A model generated the notes under the pieces. It was given only the letters and a program-made list of their open reading frames with translations. It made no database searches and was not told the origin of the DNA. A stretch of DNA of 64,000 nt, from assembly GCA_041389885.1 (NCBI GenBank), contig JAWKRB010000016.1, positions 132,966 to 196,965 of the forward strand, in the 5' to 3' direction. The translations under genes were made by a program, and so were the position numbers. Positions within the stretch are counted from its first letter, which is position 1. Each line of letters starts with the position of its first letter. Source of the DNA: JAWKRB01 sp041389885. Lineage in GTDB: Bacteria; Myxococcota_A; Polyangia; Polyangiales; Ga0077539. Below, in pieces: positions 31,950 to 42,704 of the stretch.

Positions 31950-33203
31950 CCGACAGCCGGCCCGAAGGCCTCTGGAGCCCCTTGCGGCACAGGGACTTCG
32001 CGATCCTGTGGGGCGGCTTCGTGGTGTCGCACATCGGCGATTTCGTGCAGGTGCTCGCGCAGAGCTGGCTCGTGGTGGACCTCACCCGCTCAGCGGCGAA
32101 GGTCGCGGCGGTGGCCTTCGCCCAGGCCGTGCCCCGCTTCTTCGTCACGCTCCTGGCGGGGGTGGTGGTCGATCGGGTCGACCGGCGCCGCCTGCTGCTG
32201 CTGACCCAGTGCCTCGCCGCGGTGCAGAGCGCGGTCTTTCTGGCGCTCGTGGTGACCGGGAGGATCACCTACGGCCGGGTGCTCGCCCTCGCCTTCGCCC
32301 TGGGCTTTCTCGACGCGCTGAACCTCACCGCGCGGCAGGCGGTGATGCCCTCGCTGGTGCCCCGCGGGATGCTCCCGCGGGCGATCGCGCTGCAGGCCCT
32401 CGGGGTGAACTTCACGCAGATCCTCGGGCCCTCGCTGGGCGGCGTGCTGCTCGCCGCGGCGGGGGTGCGCGCGTGCCTGGTGTTCAACGTGGTCACCTTC
32501 ACCGTGCTCCTGGGCAGCCTGTTCGCGGCGCGCATCCCCTCCCCCGCGCCGGTCCTCGGCCGCCGCTGGACCGAGGACCTCATGGAGGGCGTGCGGTACC
32601 TCCGCGCGCGCCCCGGGCTCTATGTGCCCCTGCTGCTGGCCTACGCGATGGGCCTCCTGGCGATGCCCGTGGTGCGGCTGCTGCCCCTGTACGCGCGGGC
32701 GGTGCTGCTGGTGCGCGAGTCGACCTTCGGGCTCCTCGCCGCCGCGGCGGGCCTCGGCGCCGTCGTGGCCAGCCTCGCGGTGACCGCCCGCGCGAGCGCC
32801 CGGGTGCTGCCGCGCAACATCTTCGTCTCGGGGCTCACGCTCTCGCTGGCGGCGCTGGCCTTCGCGTGGTCCGACCGGCTCTCCTGGGCCTTCGCGGCGC
32901 TCGCGGTCTTCGGCGGCGCGCAGATGGCCTTTCGCAGCGCCGTGATGACGGTGTTTCAGATCGAGGTGCCCGACCGCCTGCGGGGTCGGGTGGTCTCGGT
33001 GCTGGGGATGGACTTCGCGCTCTGGTCCCTCGGCGGCGTCGCCGTGGGCGCCCTGGCGACCTGCTCGCGAGCCGCCACGGAGGGCCCGCCGACGTCGCCC
33101 GCGCCTGGGGCTGCACGTCGCCCTCACCCTGCAGGCGCGTGCTGCCTCGCCGCGATGCCCTGGCGCGCCGCCCTCGCTGCGCCCCCGCGTCGACCCAGCC
33201 TGA
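31946..33203 (+). pseudogene. MFS transporter with two C-terminal frameshifts
   Basis: An MFS_3-family permease related to the one at 19292. The first about 370 residues are intact (LWSPLRHRDFAILWGGFVVS, GVVVDRVDRRRLLLL, PRGMLPRAIALQALGVNF, DRLRGRVVSVLGMDFALWSL). Near 33055 the frame must change to read DLLASRHGGPADVARAW, and again near 33105 to read GLHVALTLQARAA before a TGA at 33201-33203. If uncorrected, the open frame runs on to 33532 across the neighbouring antisense gene. The quality of the restored sequence points to base-calling errors rather than decay. Start ATG overlaps the upstream stop (ATGA). Confidence 0.75.
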
Positions 33204-33206
33204 CCC

Positions 33207-33771
33207 TCACACCACCGGCTCCAGCAGGACCACCGACCAGCCCACCGCCACCGAGCGGCCGGGGTTCGCGTAGGCGTGCCGCTGGTCGCCGCGGAACACC
33301 ACCAGGTCGCCCGGCCTCGAGCGCGTGGGTCTCGCCCGAGGCGGTGAGCACCAGGGAGCCGCGCTCGCACGCGAGAAACTCGCGGGTGCCCGGCGTGTGC
33401 GGCACGCCCACCATGCGACCGCCGGGGGGGAGCTCGATGCGGTCGATCTCCGCGCCGGGGATGGGCTCGGGCAGGAGCTTGCGCACCGTCGCGTCGCCCC
33501 GGCGCCGCGTGGGGAGGCTCTCGCGGGGGTAGTGCCTCGTGCCGGTGCGCGGCGACGCGATGAGCTCCTCGAGGCTCACCTGCAGCGCCACCGAGACCCG
33601 GTGGAGCACCGCGAGGGTCGGGTTCGACGCCCCCGACTCCAGGTTCGCCCAGGTCTGCCGGGGCACCCCCGCCCGCGACGCGAGCTGCGACTGCGTGAGC
33701 CCCCGCGCGAGGCGCAACCCCCGCACGTTCGTCGCCAGCCGCGCGGCGATGTCGCCCTCGTTCGTGCTCAT
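33207..33771 (-). pseudogene. XRE-family regulator with C-terminal cupin, frameshifted
   Basis: A small transcriptional regulator: N-terminal helix-turn-helix (VRGLRLARGLTQSQLASRAG, then VPRQTWANLESGASNPTLAV) plus a cupin sensor domain (VPHTPGTREFLACERGSLVL). The cupin breaks at about 33310-33316; one frame over, it continues DLVVFRGDQRHAYANPGRSV and ends AVGWSVVLLEPVV before a TGA at 33207-33209. Without correction the frame continues to 33124. Members of this class commonly regulate an adjacent transporter, so the convergent MFS gene or the divergent SDR gene are candidate targets. A palindrome lies just upstream of its start. Confidence 0.75.
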
Positions 33772-33776
33772 GACAG

Positions 33777-33787
33777 GGCAGCCTGCC
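33777..33787. promoter_or_regulatory. Candidate operator upstream of the XRE-cupin gene
   Basis: The 11-base palindrome GGCAGCCTGCC starts 5 bases upstream of the regulator's ATG, in the 110-base gap between the divergent XRE and SDR genes. Autoregulation is inferred from position only; such short GC palindromes can occur by chance. Confidence 0.3.
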
Positions 33788-33881
33788 AGCGTATTGGAGC
33801 GCGCGCCATTCTCGTGGCGGTGCGGCCGTAGAGCTGCGTCACGCGGAGCCGAGACACCCTCCGCGCGAAAGGCCCACTGCC

Positions 33882-34598
33882 ATGAAGCTTCAGAACCTCA
33901 ACGCGCTGGTCACCGGCGCCTCTCGCGGGCTCGGGCTCGCCCTCGCCGCCGAGCTCGCCCGCGCGGGCGCCCGCGTCGCCCTCGTGGCCCGCGGCGCCGC
34001 CAGGCTCGATCGCGCGGCTACAGGCCCGTGCGAGGCGGCGCCGTCGCCTACGCCGTCCCCGGCGACGTGGGCGCGAAGGACGACGCGCCGCGCATCGCGG
34101 GCGCCGCCGCCGCGCTGCTCGGACCGATCGACCTGCTGGTGCATCAACGCCAGCGACCTCGGGGCCGGTGCCCCTGCGCCCCTGCTCGACACCGACTGCG
34201 AGGACCTCGAGCGCGCCCTCGCGGTGAACGTCGTCGGTCCGCAGCGCCTGACCCGGGTCGTCGCGGGATCGATGTCGTTGCGAGGCAACGGGTTCATGCT
34301 CTTCATCAGCTCCGACGCGGCGGTGGAGGCGTACCCCGAGTGGGCGCCTACGGCGCGTCGAAGGCCGCACCGACCAGCTCGCGCGGGTGTGGTCCGCCGA
34401 GCTCGCGGCGTCGGGGGTGGGGGCGGCGGTCGACCCCGGGGAGATGAACACCCGGATGCACGCCGACGCCGTCCCCGACGCCGACCCCGCGGGCCTCGCC
34501 GCGCCTGAAGACGTCGCCCGGGCGCTCGTGCGCGCCCTCGCCGAAGACCGCCTGGCGAGCGGCGCGCGGGTCACCCTGGCCTCGCTGGAGGGGGCGTC

Positions 34599-34602
<4 letters not shown>
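33882..34602 (+). pseudogene. Short-chain dehydrogenase/reductase with four apparent frameshifts
   Basis: An NAD(P)-dependent SDR recoverable only by switching frames. Frame one gives ALVTGASRGLGLALAAELA (Rossmann TGxxxGxG) and LERALAVNVVGPQRLTRVVA, then FMLFISSDAAVEAYPEW. Other frames supply VRGGAVAYAVPGDVGAKDDA, GPIDLLV then INASDLG, the catalytic GAYGASKAA (YxxxK), and DQLARVWSAELAASGVG. Changes are needed near 34020, 34141, 34345 and 34370. All the expected motifs survive, so sequence error is more likely than decay. The stop overlaps the GTG of the QueA-like gene, implying co-transcription. Substrate unknown. Confidence 0.75.
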
Positions 34603-35618
<1,016 letters not shown>

Positions 35619-35634
35619 GCGCGGGGCAATTCGA

Positions 35635-36846
35635 TCAGGGGGTCGGCAAGACCTCGCTCGACTCCATGAACACCCGCGAGCGCATGCTCACCGATCCGGG
35701 GAGCGACACCTCGAACCACCCGCGGCTCTCGTCGAAGCTCCCGCCGACGTTCAGCGCGATGAGCCGCCGCGTGGCGACCACCGTGAAGCTCCAGCGAGAG
35801 CGTCGCCCGCCCGGCAGGGGGATCGGGTCTTCGGCGTCGAGCCCCGCGCGCACGGCCTCTTGCGCCGCGCGGTCGAAGGCCGAGCTGCCCGACGAGCGCA
35901 CGAGCCGCACGTCGATCACCCTGCCGTTGGGGTCTTGATCGACCCGCACCTCGGCCCGGGTGATGCGGGTGTTGCGTCGAAACGCCTCGCGCAGGCTGTC
36001 GTTGGGCGTGCGCGAGAGCCCCTCGGAGCCGCGCCCGTTGGTGCCGCCGATCGACTCGATCGCGTCGATGGCGCCGCCCCGGTCGCGCTCCCGGGTCATG
36101 GTGCGCTGACGCTCGCGCCACCAGTTGCCCATCGCCTCGACCTGTCGGCTGTTCACGCCGAAGCTCGCGGCGAGGGTCTCGGCCAGGTTGGGCACCCTCG
36201 CGACGCCCGGACGCCACGCCTCGGTCATCCGGCGTCGAACGCCCCAGAGGTAGGTGCGCACGCCAGGCGCGTCGCGGGCCATCGTCGAGCGGAGCCCCTC
36301 TCGCACGTCCTCCGCGAGGGCGGCGCGGGCGTGTCCCAGCGGGTCGGCGCCGGTGCCCGCGAAGAGCGTTCGGTCGCGGACCGGCGCGGCCGCGAGGGGC
36401 GACGAGGTCGAGGCCGCGCGCAGCGCGAGGTCTCCGCCCGCGCGCAAGAGCTCGGTGGCGCGGAGCACCGGAGGGGGAGGCGGGGGCGCGGGAGGCGGAG
36501 GCGCGGGAGGCGAAGGCGCGGGCGGCGCGGACGGCGGTGGCGGGGCCTCGGCCCGCGACGGCGCCGCGCGGGCTGGCGGGGCCTCCCGCGGGCGCCGAGA
36601 GGCGGCGGGCGAGGGCTCGGCGCGGGGCTCAGGGGCCGGAGGCGGCGACGCCTCTGGGGGCGCCGCGGGCGGCGGCGGGGGGGCCTCTTCGACGCGGATC
36701 TCGATGGCGCGCAAGGCGATCGGCGGCGGCGCGGGCGGCGGAGGCGGCGGGAGCGCCGCGAGGAGCAGCGCGGCCCCGGCGTGAGCGAGCGTCGACGCCG
36801 CGATCCACCGCGTCGGGCTCCAGGGGGTCGACGGGGAGGCCGCCAT
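35635..36846 (-). CDS. TonB-like energy transducer
   Basis: A 403-residue inner-membrane protein that would pass energy to outer-membrane receptors. One N-terminal membrane helix (WIAASTLAHAGAALLLAAL) is followed by a long Pro/Ala/Glu-rich periplasmic span (about 30-130), a helical middle region with an Arg-rich segment, and a C-terminal TonB-type domain: TRITRAEVRVDQDPNGRVID, VRLVRSSGSSAFDRAAQEAV. The middle region is longer than in standard TonB. No ExbB/ExbD or receptor gene is adjacent. ATG at 36846 is chosen because it starts just before the membrane helix; longer frames run into the murA promoter. Confidence 0.8.
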   Translation of the reverse strand: MAASPSTPWSPTRWIAASTLAHAGAALLLAALPPPPPPAPPPIALRAIEIRVEEAPPPPPAAPPEASPPPAPEPRAEPSPAASRRPREAPPARAAPSRAEAPPPPSAPPAPSPPAPPPPAPPPPPPVLRATELLRAGGDLALRAASTSSPLAAAPVRDRTLFAGTGADPLGHARAALAEDVREGLRSTMARDAPGVRTYLWGVRRRMTEAWRPGVARVPNLAETLAASFGVNSRQVEAMGNWWRERQRTMTRERDRGGAIDAIESIGGTNGRGSEGLSRTPNDSLREAFRRNTRITRAEVRVDQDPNGRVIDVRLVRSSGSSAFDRAAQEAVRAGLDAEDPIPLPGGRRSRWSFTVVATRRLIALNVGGSFDESRGWFEVSLPGSVSMRSRVFMESSEVLPTP

Positions 36847-36903
36847 GGCAAGTGGGAGTGTGCACGACGGCGTCGCGTTTCGCCGCTCCCGGCGCAACTG
36901 TGG

Positions 36904-36909
36904 TAGGCG
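36904..36909 (+). promoter_or_regulatory. Weak -10-like box before murA
   Basis: TAGGCG lies 10 bases before the murA ATG and is preceded by TGTGG. It resembles the TAnnnT boxes of other genes in the window but ends in G, so confidence is lower. Confidence 0.3.
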
Positions 36910-36919
36910 GAGCGCACCG

Positions 36920-38185
<1,266 letters not shown>

Positions 38186-38186
38186 G

Positions 38187-38825
38187 GTGGGTGACGGGTC
38201 CTTCACCGTCGCGATCCCCAAGGGGAGGCTCGCGAAGCAGCTCGCGGCGCGGATGATCCCCCGGGGCGTGCCGGCTGCGGTCTTCGACGAGCGCGACCGG
38301 GCGCTGCTGCGCGAGGCCGTCGTGGGCGAGTTGCGCCTCCGGGTACTGCTGCTCAAGCCCGACGACGTGCCCACGTACACCGAGCACGGCGCCACCGACG
38401 CCGGCGTGGTGGGCCGCGACGTCGCGATGGAGCGCGGCGCCGACCTCTACGCGCCCTTCGACACGGGCCTGGGACGCTGCCGCCTGGTGGTCGCCGCGCC
38501 CGTGGGCGCGCCCCCGCGAGACCCCGGGCGGGCCCTCCGCGTCGCGACGAAGTACCCGCGGGTGACCACGCACTGGTTCGCGCGTCGGGGCGTCGAGGTC
38601 GAGGTGATCTACGTGCAGGGCTCGGTCGAGACCGCGCCGCTCGTGGGGCTCTCGGACTGCATCGTCGACCTCGTCGAGACCGGCGAGACCCTGCGGCAGA
38701 ACGGCCTCGAGGTGCGCGACGAGGTCTGCACCGTCTCCGCCGTGGTGGTGGTGAACCGCGCGGTGATGCGCTTGCGCCGCAAGGAGTTCGACGCGTTCAC
38801 GGCGCTCGTCGCGCCCGAGCCCTGA
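38187..38825 (+). CDS. hisG: ATP phosphoribosyltransferase, short form
   Basis: The first enzyme of histidine synthesis joins PRPP and ATP. At 212 residues it is the short HisG lacking the C-terminal regulatory domain, so it should need HisZ, which is not in this window. Family blocks are VAIPKGRLAKQLAARM, GATDAGVVGRDVAMERGADL, RVATKYPRVTTHWFA and the PRPP loop SVETAPLVGLSDCIVDLVET. Start GTG one base after the murA stop. It converges on the RCC1 gene with six bases between stops. Confidence 0.94.
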   Translation: MGDGSFTVAIPKGRLAKQLAARMIPRGVPAAVFDERDRALLREAVVGELRLRVLLLKPDDVPTYTEHGATDAGVVGRDVAMERGADLYAPFDTGLGRCRLVVAAPVGAPPRDPGRALRVATKYPRVTTHWFARRGVEVEVIYVQGSVETAPLVGLSDCIVDLVETGETLRQNGLEVRDEVCTVSAVVVVNRAVMRLRRKEFDAFTALVAPEP

Positions 38826-38831
38826 GCGCGC

Positions 38832-41327
38832 TCAGGGCCAGCGCTGCGGGAGGGTGTGCCGGAGCGAGGCGCCGCTGCCGAGCTGCCCGTAGCCCACGAA
38901 GCCCCAGCACGAGACCGCGCCGCTCATGGCGCGCGCGCACGCGTGGGTGAGGCCCGTGGCGACCTCGACCGCGCCGGTGACGCCGGCGATCGCGGTGGGG
39001 GTCATGTAGTCGACGAAGGTGCCCGACACGACGGAGTTCTGCTGGTTGCCCCAGCACGCGACGGTGCCGTCCATGCGGGCGGCGCAGTTGGTGTTTCCGC
39101 GGGTGGCGATGGCGACGACGCTGGAGAGTCCGACGACGGCGCCGGGGGTGGCGCGGTCGGCGGTGCCGCCGTCGCCGAGCTGTCGACGGAGGTTGTCGCC
39201 CCAGCACGCGACAGTGCCGTCCATACGCAGCGCGCACGCGTGGTTCTCGCCCGCGGTGATCTGCCGCACCGAGGCGAGGCCCGCGACCTGCACCGCCGTC
39301 GCGCTGTCGACGCCGGGGGAGCCGGTGCCGAGCTGACCGTTGTCGTTGTCGCCCCAGCAGAACACCGTCCCCGCCGCGCTGAGGGCGCAGCCGTGATCGC
39401 CCCCGAGGGCGATGGACGTCACGTCGCGGGGAACGCCCGCGATCGCCTGCGGCGTGGCGTTGTCGACGGTCGAGGTGGTGCCGAGCTGGCGGTTGTCGGC
39501 GTCGCCCCAGCACAGCACGCGTCCGTCGCGCGCCCTGGCGCACGCGAAGGCGTCTCCCGCGGCGACCTGCGCGACCTCGACGCCCGCGAGGCCGGCCACG
39601 GCGACGGGGCTGCGGAGGTCGACGGTGTTCCCGTCGCCGAGCTGCCGCTCGCCGTTCTCGCCCCAGCAAGACACCGCGCCGGCGTTGCTCCGGGCGCACG
39701 AGAAGAGGTCTCCGAGGGCGACCTCGGCGACGTCGGTGAGGCCGACGACGGGGGTCGGCGCGGCGCGGTCTCCGCTCACGGCGATGCCGAGCTGACCGCT
39801 GCCGTTGCTGCCCCAGCAGACGACCGTCCCTCCCGCGCGGACCGCGCAGGAGTGCGCGCGCACGTCGGTGCCGAGGGCGATCTGCCGGGCGTCGGTGAGC
39901 CCGACGACGGGAGCGGCCGCCTCGACCTGCGCGGGCGTGTCGAGGCCGAGCTGCCCGTACTCGCCGAGGCCCCAGCACGCGACGCCGCCTCCGACGAGGG
40001 ACGCGCAGGCGTGGCTGTCGCCCACGGCGACGCCGGTGGCCCCGGCCTCGAGGCGGGGACTCACCGGGTCGCTGCGGTTGTCGAGGCTGCCGTCGCCGAG
40101 CTGCCCGGCGGTGTTCGCGCCCCAGCAGCGCACCGCGGTGCCCACGCGCGCGCAGGTGCTGTTGCCGCTCGCGGAGATGGCGTCGACGCCGCCGAGGCCG
40201 ATGACCTCGACGGGGGTGGTCGAGGTCGATCCGCCGGCGCCGCCGAGCTGACCGAGGGAATTCGACCCCCAGCAGACGACGGGGCCCGCGGCCCGCACCG
40301 CGCACGCGTGGCTGGCGCCGAGCGCGAGGTCGACGGCGTCGGTGAGCCCGGTGACCTGCGACGGGGTGTTGCGGGTGGTCGTGGTGCCGTCGCCGAGGCG
40401 GCCGGACGAGTTCGAGCCCCAGCAGCGCACGGTGCGGTCGGCGAGGCGCGCGCAGGTGAACGACGTGCCCGCGACCACCTGCACGGCGGTGCTGATCCCC
40501 ACGACCGCGACGGGCACGCGGCTGGAGACGCTGGCGCCGCCCCCGAGCTGGCCGCTGGTGCCGACGCCCCAGCACGCGACGGTGCCGTTCATGCGTCGGG
40601 CGCAGGCGTGGGTGGGGCCTGCAGAGACCTGCACCGCCCCGTCGAGGTTCATCACCTCCACGGGGCGGCTCGCGTCGACGGTGCTGTTGTTCCCGAGCTG
40701 GCCGCTGCCGTTCTCACCCCAGCAGAACACCCGGCCAGGCTGGGTCGCGGCGCAGCTGTTGTCGTCGCCTGCGCTCACCGAGAGCGCGGGCGGGAGCCCC
40801 GCCACGAAGCGCGCCGCGCCGCGGTTGACCGTCGTGCCGTCGCCCACCTGCCCGCTCGTGTTTCGCCCCCAGCAGAAGACCCGACCGTCGCCGGTGCGGA
40901 GGCACCCGTGGTCGCCGCCGAGGTCGATCTCGGCCACGGTCATCCCGACCGGGCCGCCGTCAAGGACCACTGGGACGTCGAGGGGCGGCGGGCGATCGAC
41001 CGCCACGACATCGACGGCGTCGACCGAAGGCGCGTCGAGCGCGTCGGCGCGCGCGACGTCAGGGCGATCGACCCCGCCCGCGTCGCGCCCGGCGTCTGCC
41101 GCGTCGAGGGTGACCTCGGGGCGATCGAGAGAGACCACGTCCAGGCGAGGCACGTCCGGGCGATCGCTGAAGAGCGGGGCGTCGAAGGACAGCCCGGCCT
41201 CGACCACATCGACCTCCAGCGCCGCGTCGACGGGCGTCACGTCCTCTCCGGGCGCGGGGTCTCCACCGCACCCGACGACCGCACCCAGCGCCAACAAGAA
41301 ACCAGGAACCGCTCGAAATCCAGACAT
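38832..41327 (-). CDS. RCC1-repeat lipoprotein, 14 repeats
   Basis: An 831-residue surface lipoprotein. The leader MSGFRAVPGFLLALGAVVGC is followed by an Asp/Val/Pro-rich linker (about 20-125) and then 14 RCC1-type repeats of about 50 residues, each ending in CWGxNxxGQLG or a variant. Fourteen equals two seven-bladed propellers. Nearly every repeat pairs a Cys in a HxCA segment with the Cys of CWG, suggesting one disulfide per blade. Ligand-binding or structural roles are both possible. ATG at 41327 is chosen because the signal peptide starts there; the open frame extends upstream without it. The open antisense frames here are shadows. Confidence 0.85.
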   Translation of the reverse strand: MSGFRAVPGFLLALGAVVGCGGDPAPGEDVTPVDAALEVDVVEAGLSFDAPLFSDRPDVPRLDVVSLDRPEVTLDAADAGRDAGGVDRPDVARADALDAPSVDAVDVVAVDRPPPLDVPVVLDGGPVGMTVAEIDLGGDHGCLRTGDGRVFCWGRNTSGQVGDGTTVNRGAARFVAGLPPALSVSAGDDNSCAATQPGRVFCWGENGSGQLGNNSTVDASRPVEVMNLDGAVQVSAGPTHACARRMNGTVACWGVGTSGQLGGGASVSSRVPVAVVGISTAVQVVAGTSFTCARLADRTVRCWGSNSSGRLGDGTTTTRNTPSQVTGLTDAVDLALGASHACAVRAAGPVVCWGSNSLGQLGGAGGSTSTTPVEVIGLGGVDAISASGNSTCARVGTAVRCWGANTAGQLGDGSLDNRSDPVSPRLEAGATGVAVGDSHACASLVGGGVACWGLGEYGQLGLDTPAQVEAAAPVVGLTDARQIALGTDVRAHSCAVRAGGTVVCWGSNGSGQLGIAVSGDRAAPTPVVGLTDVAEVALGDLFSCARSNAGAVSCWGENGERQLGDGNTVDLRSPVAVAGLAGVEVAQVAAGDAFACARARDGRVLCWGDADNRQLGTTSTVDNATPQAIAGVPRDVTSIALGGDHGCALSAAGTVFCWGDNDNGQLGTGSPGVDSATAVQVAGLASVRQITAGENHACALRMDGTVACWGDNLRRQLGDGGTADRATPGAVVGLSSVVAIATRGNTNCAARMDGTVACWGNQQNSVVSGTFVDYMTPTAIAGVTGAVEVATGLTHACARAMSGAVSCWGFVGYGQLGSGASLRHTLPQRWP

Positions 41328-41391
41328 TCGCCCACAATGCGGCATCTTTGCCGCGGCGTCGAGGCACGATGCCCCAACGGGCGTCAGCGCA

Positions 41392-42093
41392 TCACTGACA
41401 GCCTCCGCAGGTGGTGCAGCACGACACGCAGCTGGTGCTCCACTGGCACGCCGGGAGGCACCACTGGAGGCCGCACCGGCAGGCCGAGCACGCGCGCGAA
41501 TTGCGTCCGCTGCGGTACTCGCAGGCCGAGCCCGCGCGGAGCGCGCAGCCGCCCCACTGGCACGCGCTGGAGCACACCTGCTCGGAGCACGGGTCACACG
41601 ATCCCGCGCGTCGCTGCCCCGGCGCGCAGGCCCCGGCGCCGCCGCAGGCGCCCCACGCGCAGGCGCTCGTGCAGGTCTGTCGGCCGCAGTTGCCGCACCC
41701 TCGCGTCGCGCCCGGCGCGCAGCTCCCTTCGCCCCCGCAGGCGCCCCAGGTGCAGTCGTCGGCGCAGGTCTGCCGGCCGCAGTTGCCGCAGGCGCGGGTG
41801 GCCCCGGGGGCGCACTCGCCCATGCACCGACCGAGGTCGATCACGACCGGCGCGTCGACGCGGTCTTCGGCCACGAGGCCGTCTTCGTCGGGCGCATCGA
41901 GGGCGTCGTCGCCCGCGTCGTCGCCCGCGTCGAGCTCGACCACCACGTCAGGGGGATCGAGGAAGCCCGTGGTCACGTCGAGGTCGCCGAGGTCGGTCTC
42001 GCCGCTGATCGGTCCGCCGTCGAACACCGGATCGGCCCCGAGCGCGCAGGCCGAGGCCAGCGACGCGAGGAGGATCCATGGGGCGAGGCGCAC
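41392..42093 (-). CDS. Cys-rich lipoprotein with CGNCGRQTC repeats
   Basis: A 233-residue lipoprotein: leader MRLAPWILLASLASAC, an acidic Asp/Val linker, then a Cys-rich domain with three related units of the type CAPGATRxCGNCGRQTCxxxCxWGACGG. The C-terminal part has further Cys pairs (CRCGLQWCLPACQW) and ends CVSCCTTCGGC. About 35 Cys are present, so it should be heavily disulfide-bonded outside the cytoplasm. The unit CGNCGRQTC is a known style of repeat in myxobacterial secreted proteins of unknown function. Start GTG 42093 gives the compact lipoprotein signal; a TTG at 42129 is the alternative. Confidence 0.75.
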   Translation of the reverse strand: MRLAPWILLASLASACALGADPVFDGGPISGETDLGDLDVTTGFLDPPDVVVELDAGDDAGDDALDAPDEDGLVAEDRVDAPVVIDLGRCMGECAPGATRACGNCGRQTCADDCTWGACGGEGSCAPGATRGCGNCGRQTCTSACAWGACGGAGACAPGQRRAGSCDPCSEQVCSSACQWGGCALRAGSACEYRSGRNSRACSACRCGLQWCLPACQWSTSCVSCCTTCGGCQ

Positions 42094-42157
42094 CCCAGCA
42101 GCATTCGTCGAGGGCGGGCGCCGGGTCAACGTCGAAGCCTCGCGCGCGCGGCCATGT

Positions 42158-42643
42158 TTACCGCCCCGCGTCGAGGGGTTGCACCACCGACAGCACGACG
42201 CTCCCCGGCCCGCGGTGCACGAGGAGCCCGCCGCCCGCGCAGCGCCAGGTCGCCACGCCGTCGACGGGGACGGGCGGCGTGCAGCCTGGGGCGACGGCGA
42301 TGATCCGCTCGGGGCCGTCGCTCGCGCGAACGCCCGCGGCGTCGATGCGCACGCCCTCGGCGGCTCGGCTCAGGTCGAGGGAGATTCGCTCCACGCGACC
42401 CACGCCGTTGAAGCGGAGCTCGAAGGGCCCTGCCATCACGTGCCGCGCGCTGCCGTCGAAGAGGGTGATCGGGAGGCCCTGGCGGCTCAGCGCGCGGCGG
42501 TCCATCCCCACCTGCAGCGGACCGATGCGCCGCCCGGGGACGACCACCCACGCCCCGCCGTCCTCGCCCGCGTCGCGCCCCGGCGACGGCGTCGCGCGGT
42601 CGCACGCCGCCAGCGGCACCATGAGGGCGAGGGCGAGGCGCAT
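42158..42643 (-). CDS. Small lipoprotein of unknown function
   Basis: A 161-residue lipoprotein with leader MRLALALMVPLAAC and Asp at position +2, which under the E. coli Lol rule would favour inner-membrane retention (the rule may not hold here). The mature part includes IGPLQVGMDRRALSRQGLP, the kind of GPLxxGMxxxxL opening also found in SmpA-like and other small periplasmic domains, then a beta-rich body. ATG at 42643 is preferred over upstream frames because of the signal peptide and the TATCTG box 7 bases before it. It diverges from an HAD hydrolase gene. Confidence 0.7.
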   Translation of the reverse strand: MRLALALMVPLAACDRATPSPGRDAGEDGGAWVVVPGRRIGPLQVGMDRRALSRQGLPITLFDGSARHVMAGPFELRFNGVGRVERISLDLSRAAEGVRIDAAGVRASDGPERIIAVAPGCTPPVPVDGVATWRCAGGGLLVHRGPGSVVLSVVQPLDAGR

Positions 42644-42650
42644 GCCCTGA

Positions 42651-42656
42651 CAGATA
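42651..42656 (-). promoter_or_regulatory. -10-like box of the 42643 lipoprotein gene
   Basis: TATCTG on the minus strand, 7 bases before the ATG at 42643, with no Shine-Dalgarno sequence between. On the opposite strand TAACGG (42692-42697) stands 7 bases before the divergent HAD start at 42705. Confidence 0.4.
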
Positions 42657-42704
42657 GTCTCCTTTGCGAGGAGAGAGAACCGTTTGCGTGCTAACGGCCC
42701 GGCG

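Noticed and set aside
36254..36784. Gly-rich frame opposite the TonB-like gene
   Set aside because: Antisense of Pro-rich codons (CCN gives GGN), so low-complexity Gly runs are expected; no start or motif.
38823..38834. TGAGCGCGCTCA as a terminator hairpin
   Set aside because: The palindrome follows from two facing TGA stop codons with a short GC gap; no loop or T-run, and the pattern recurs at other convergent junctions.
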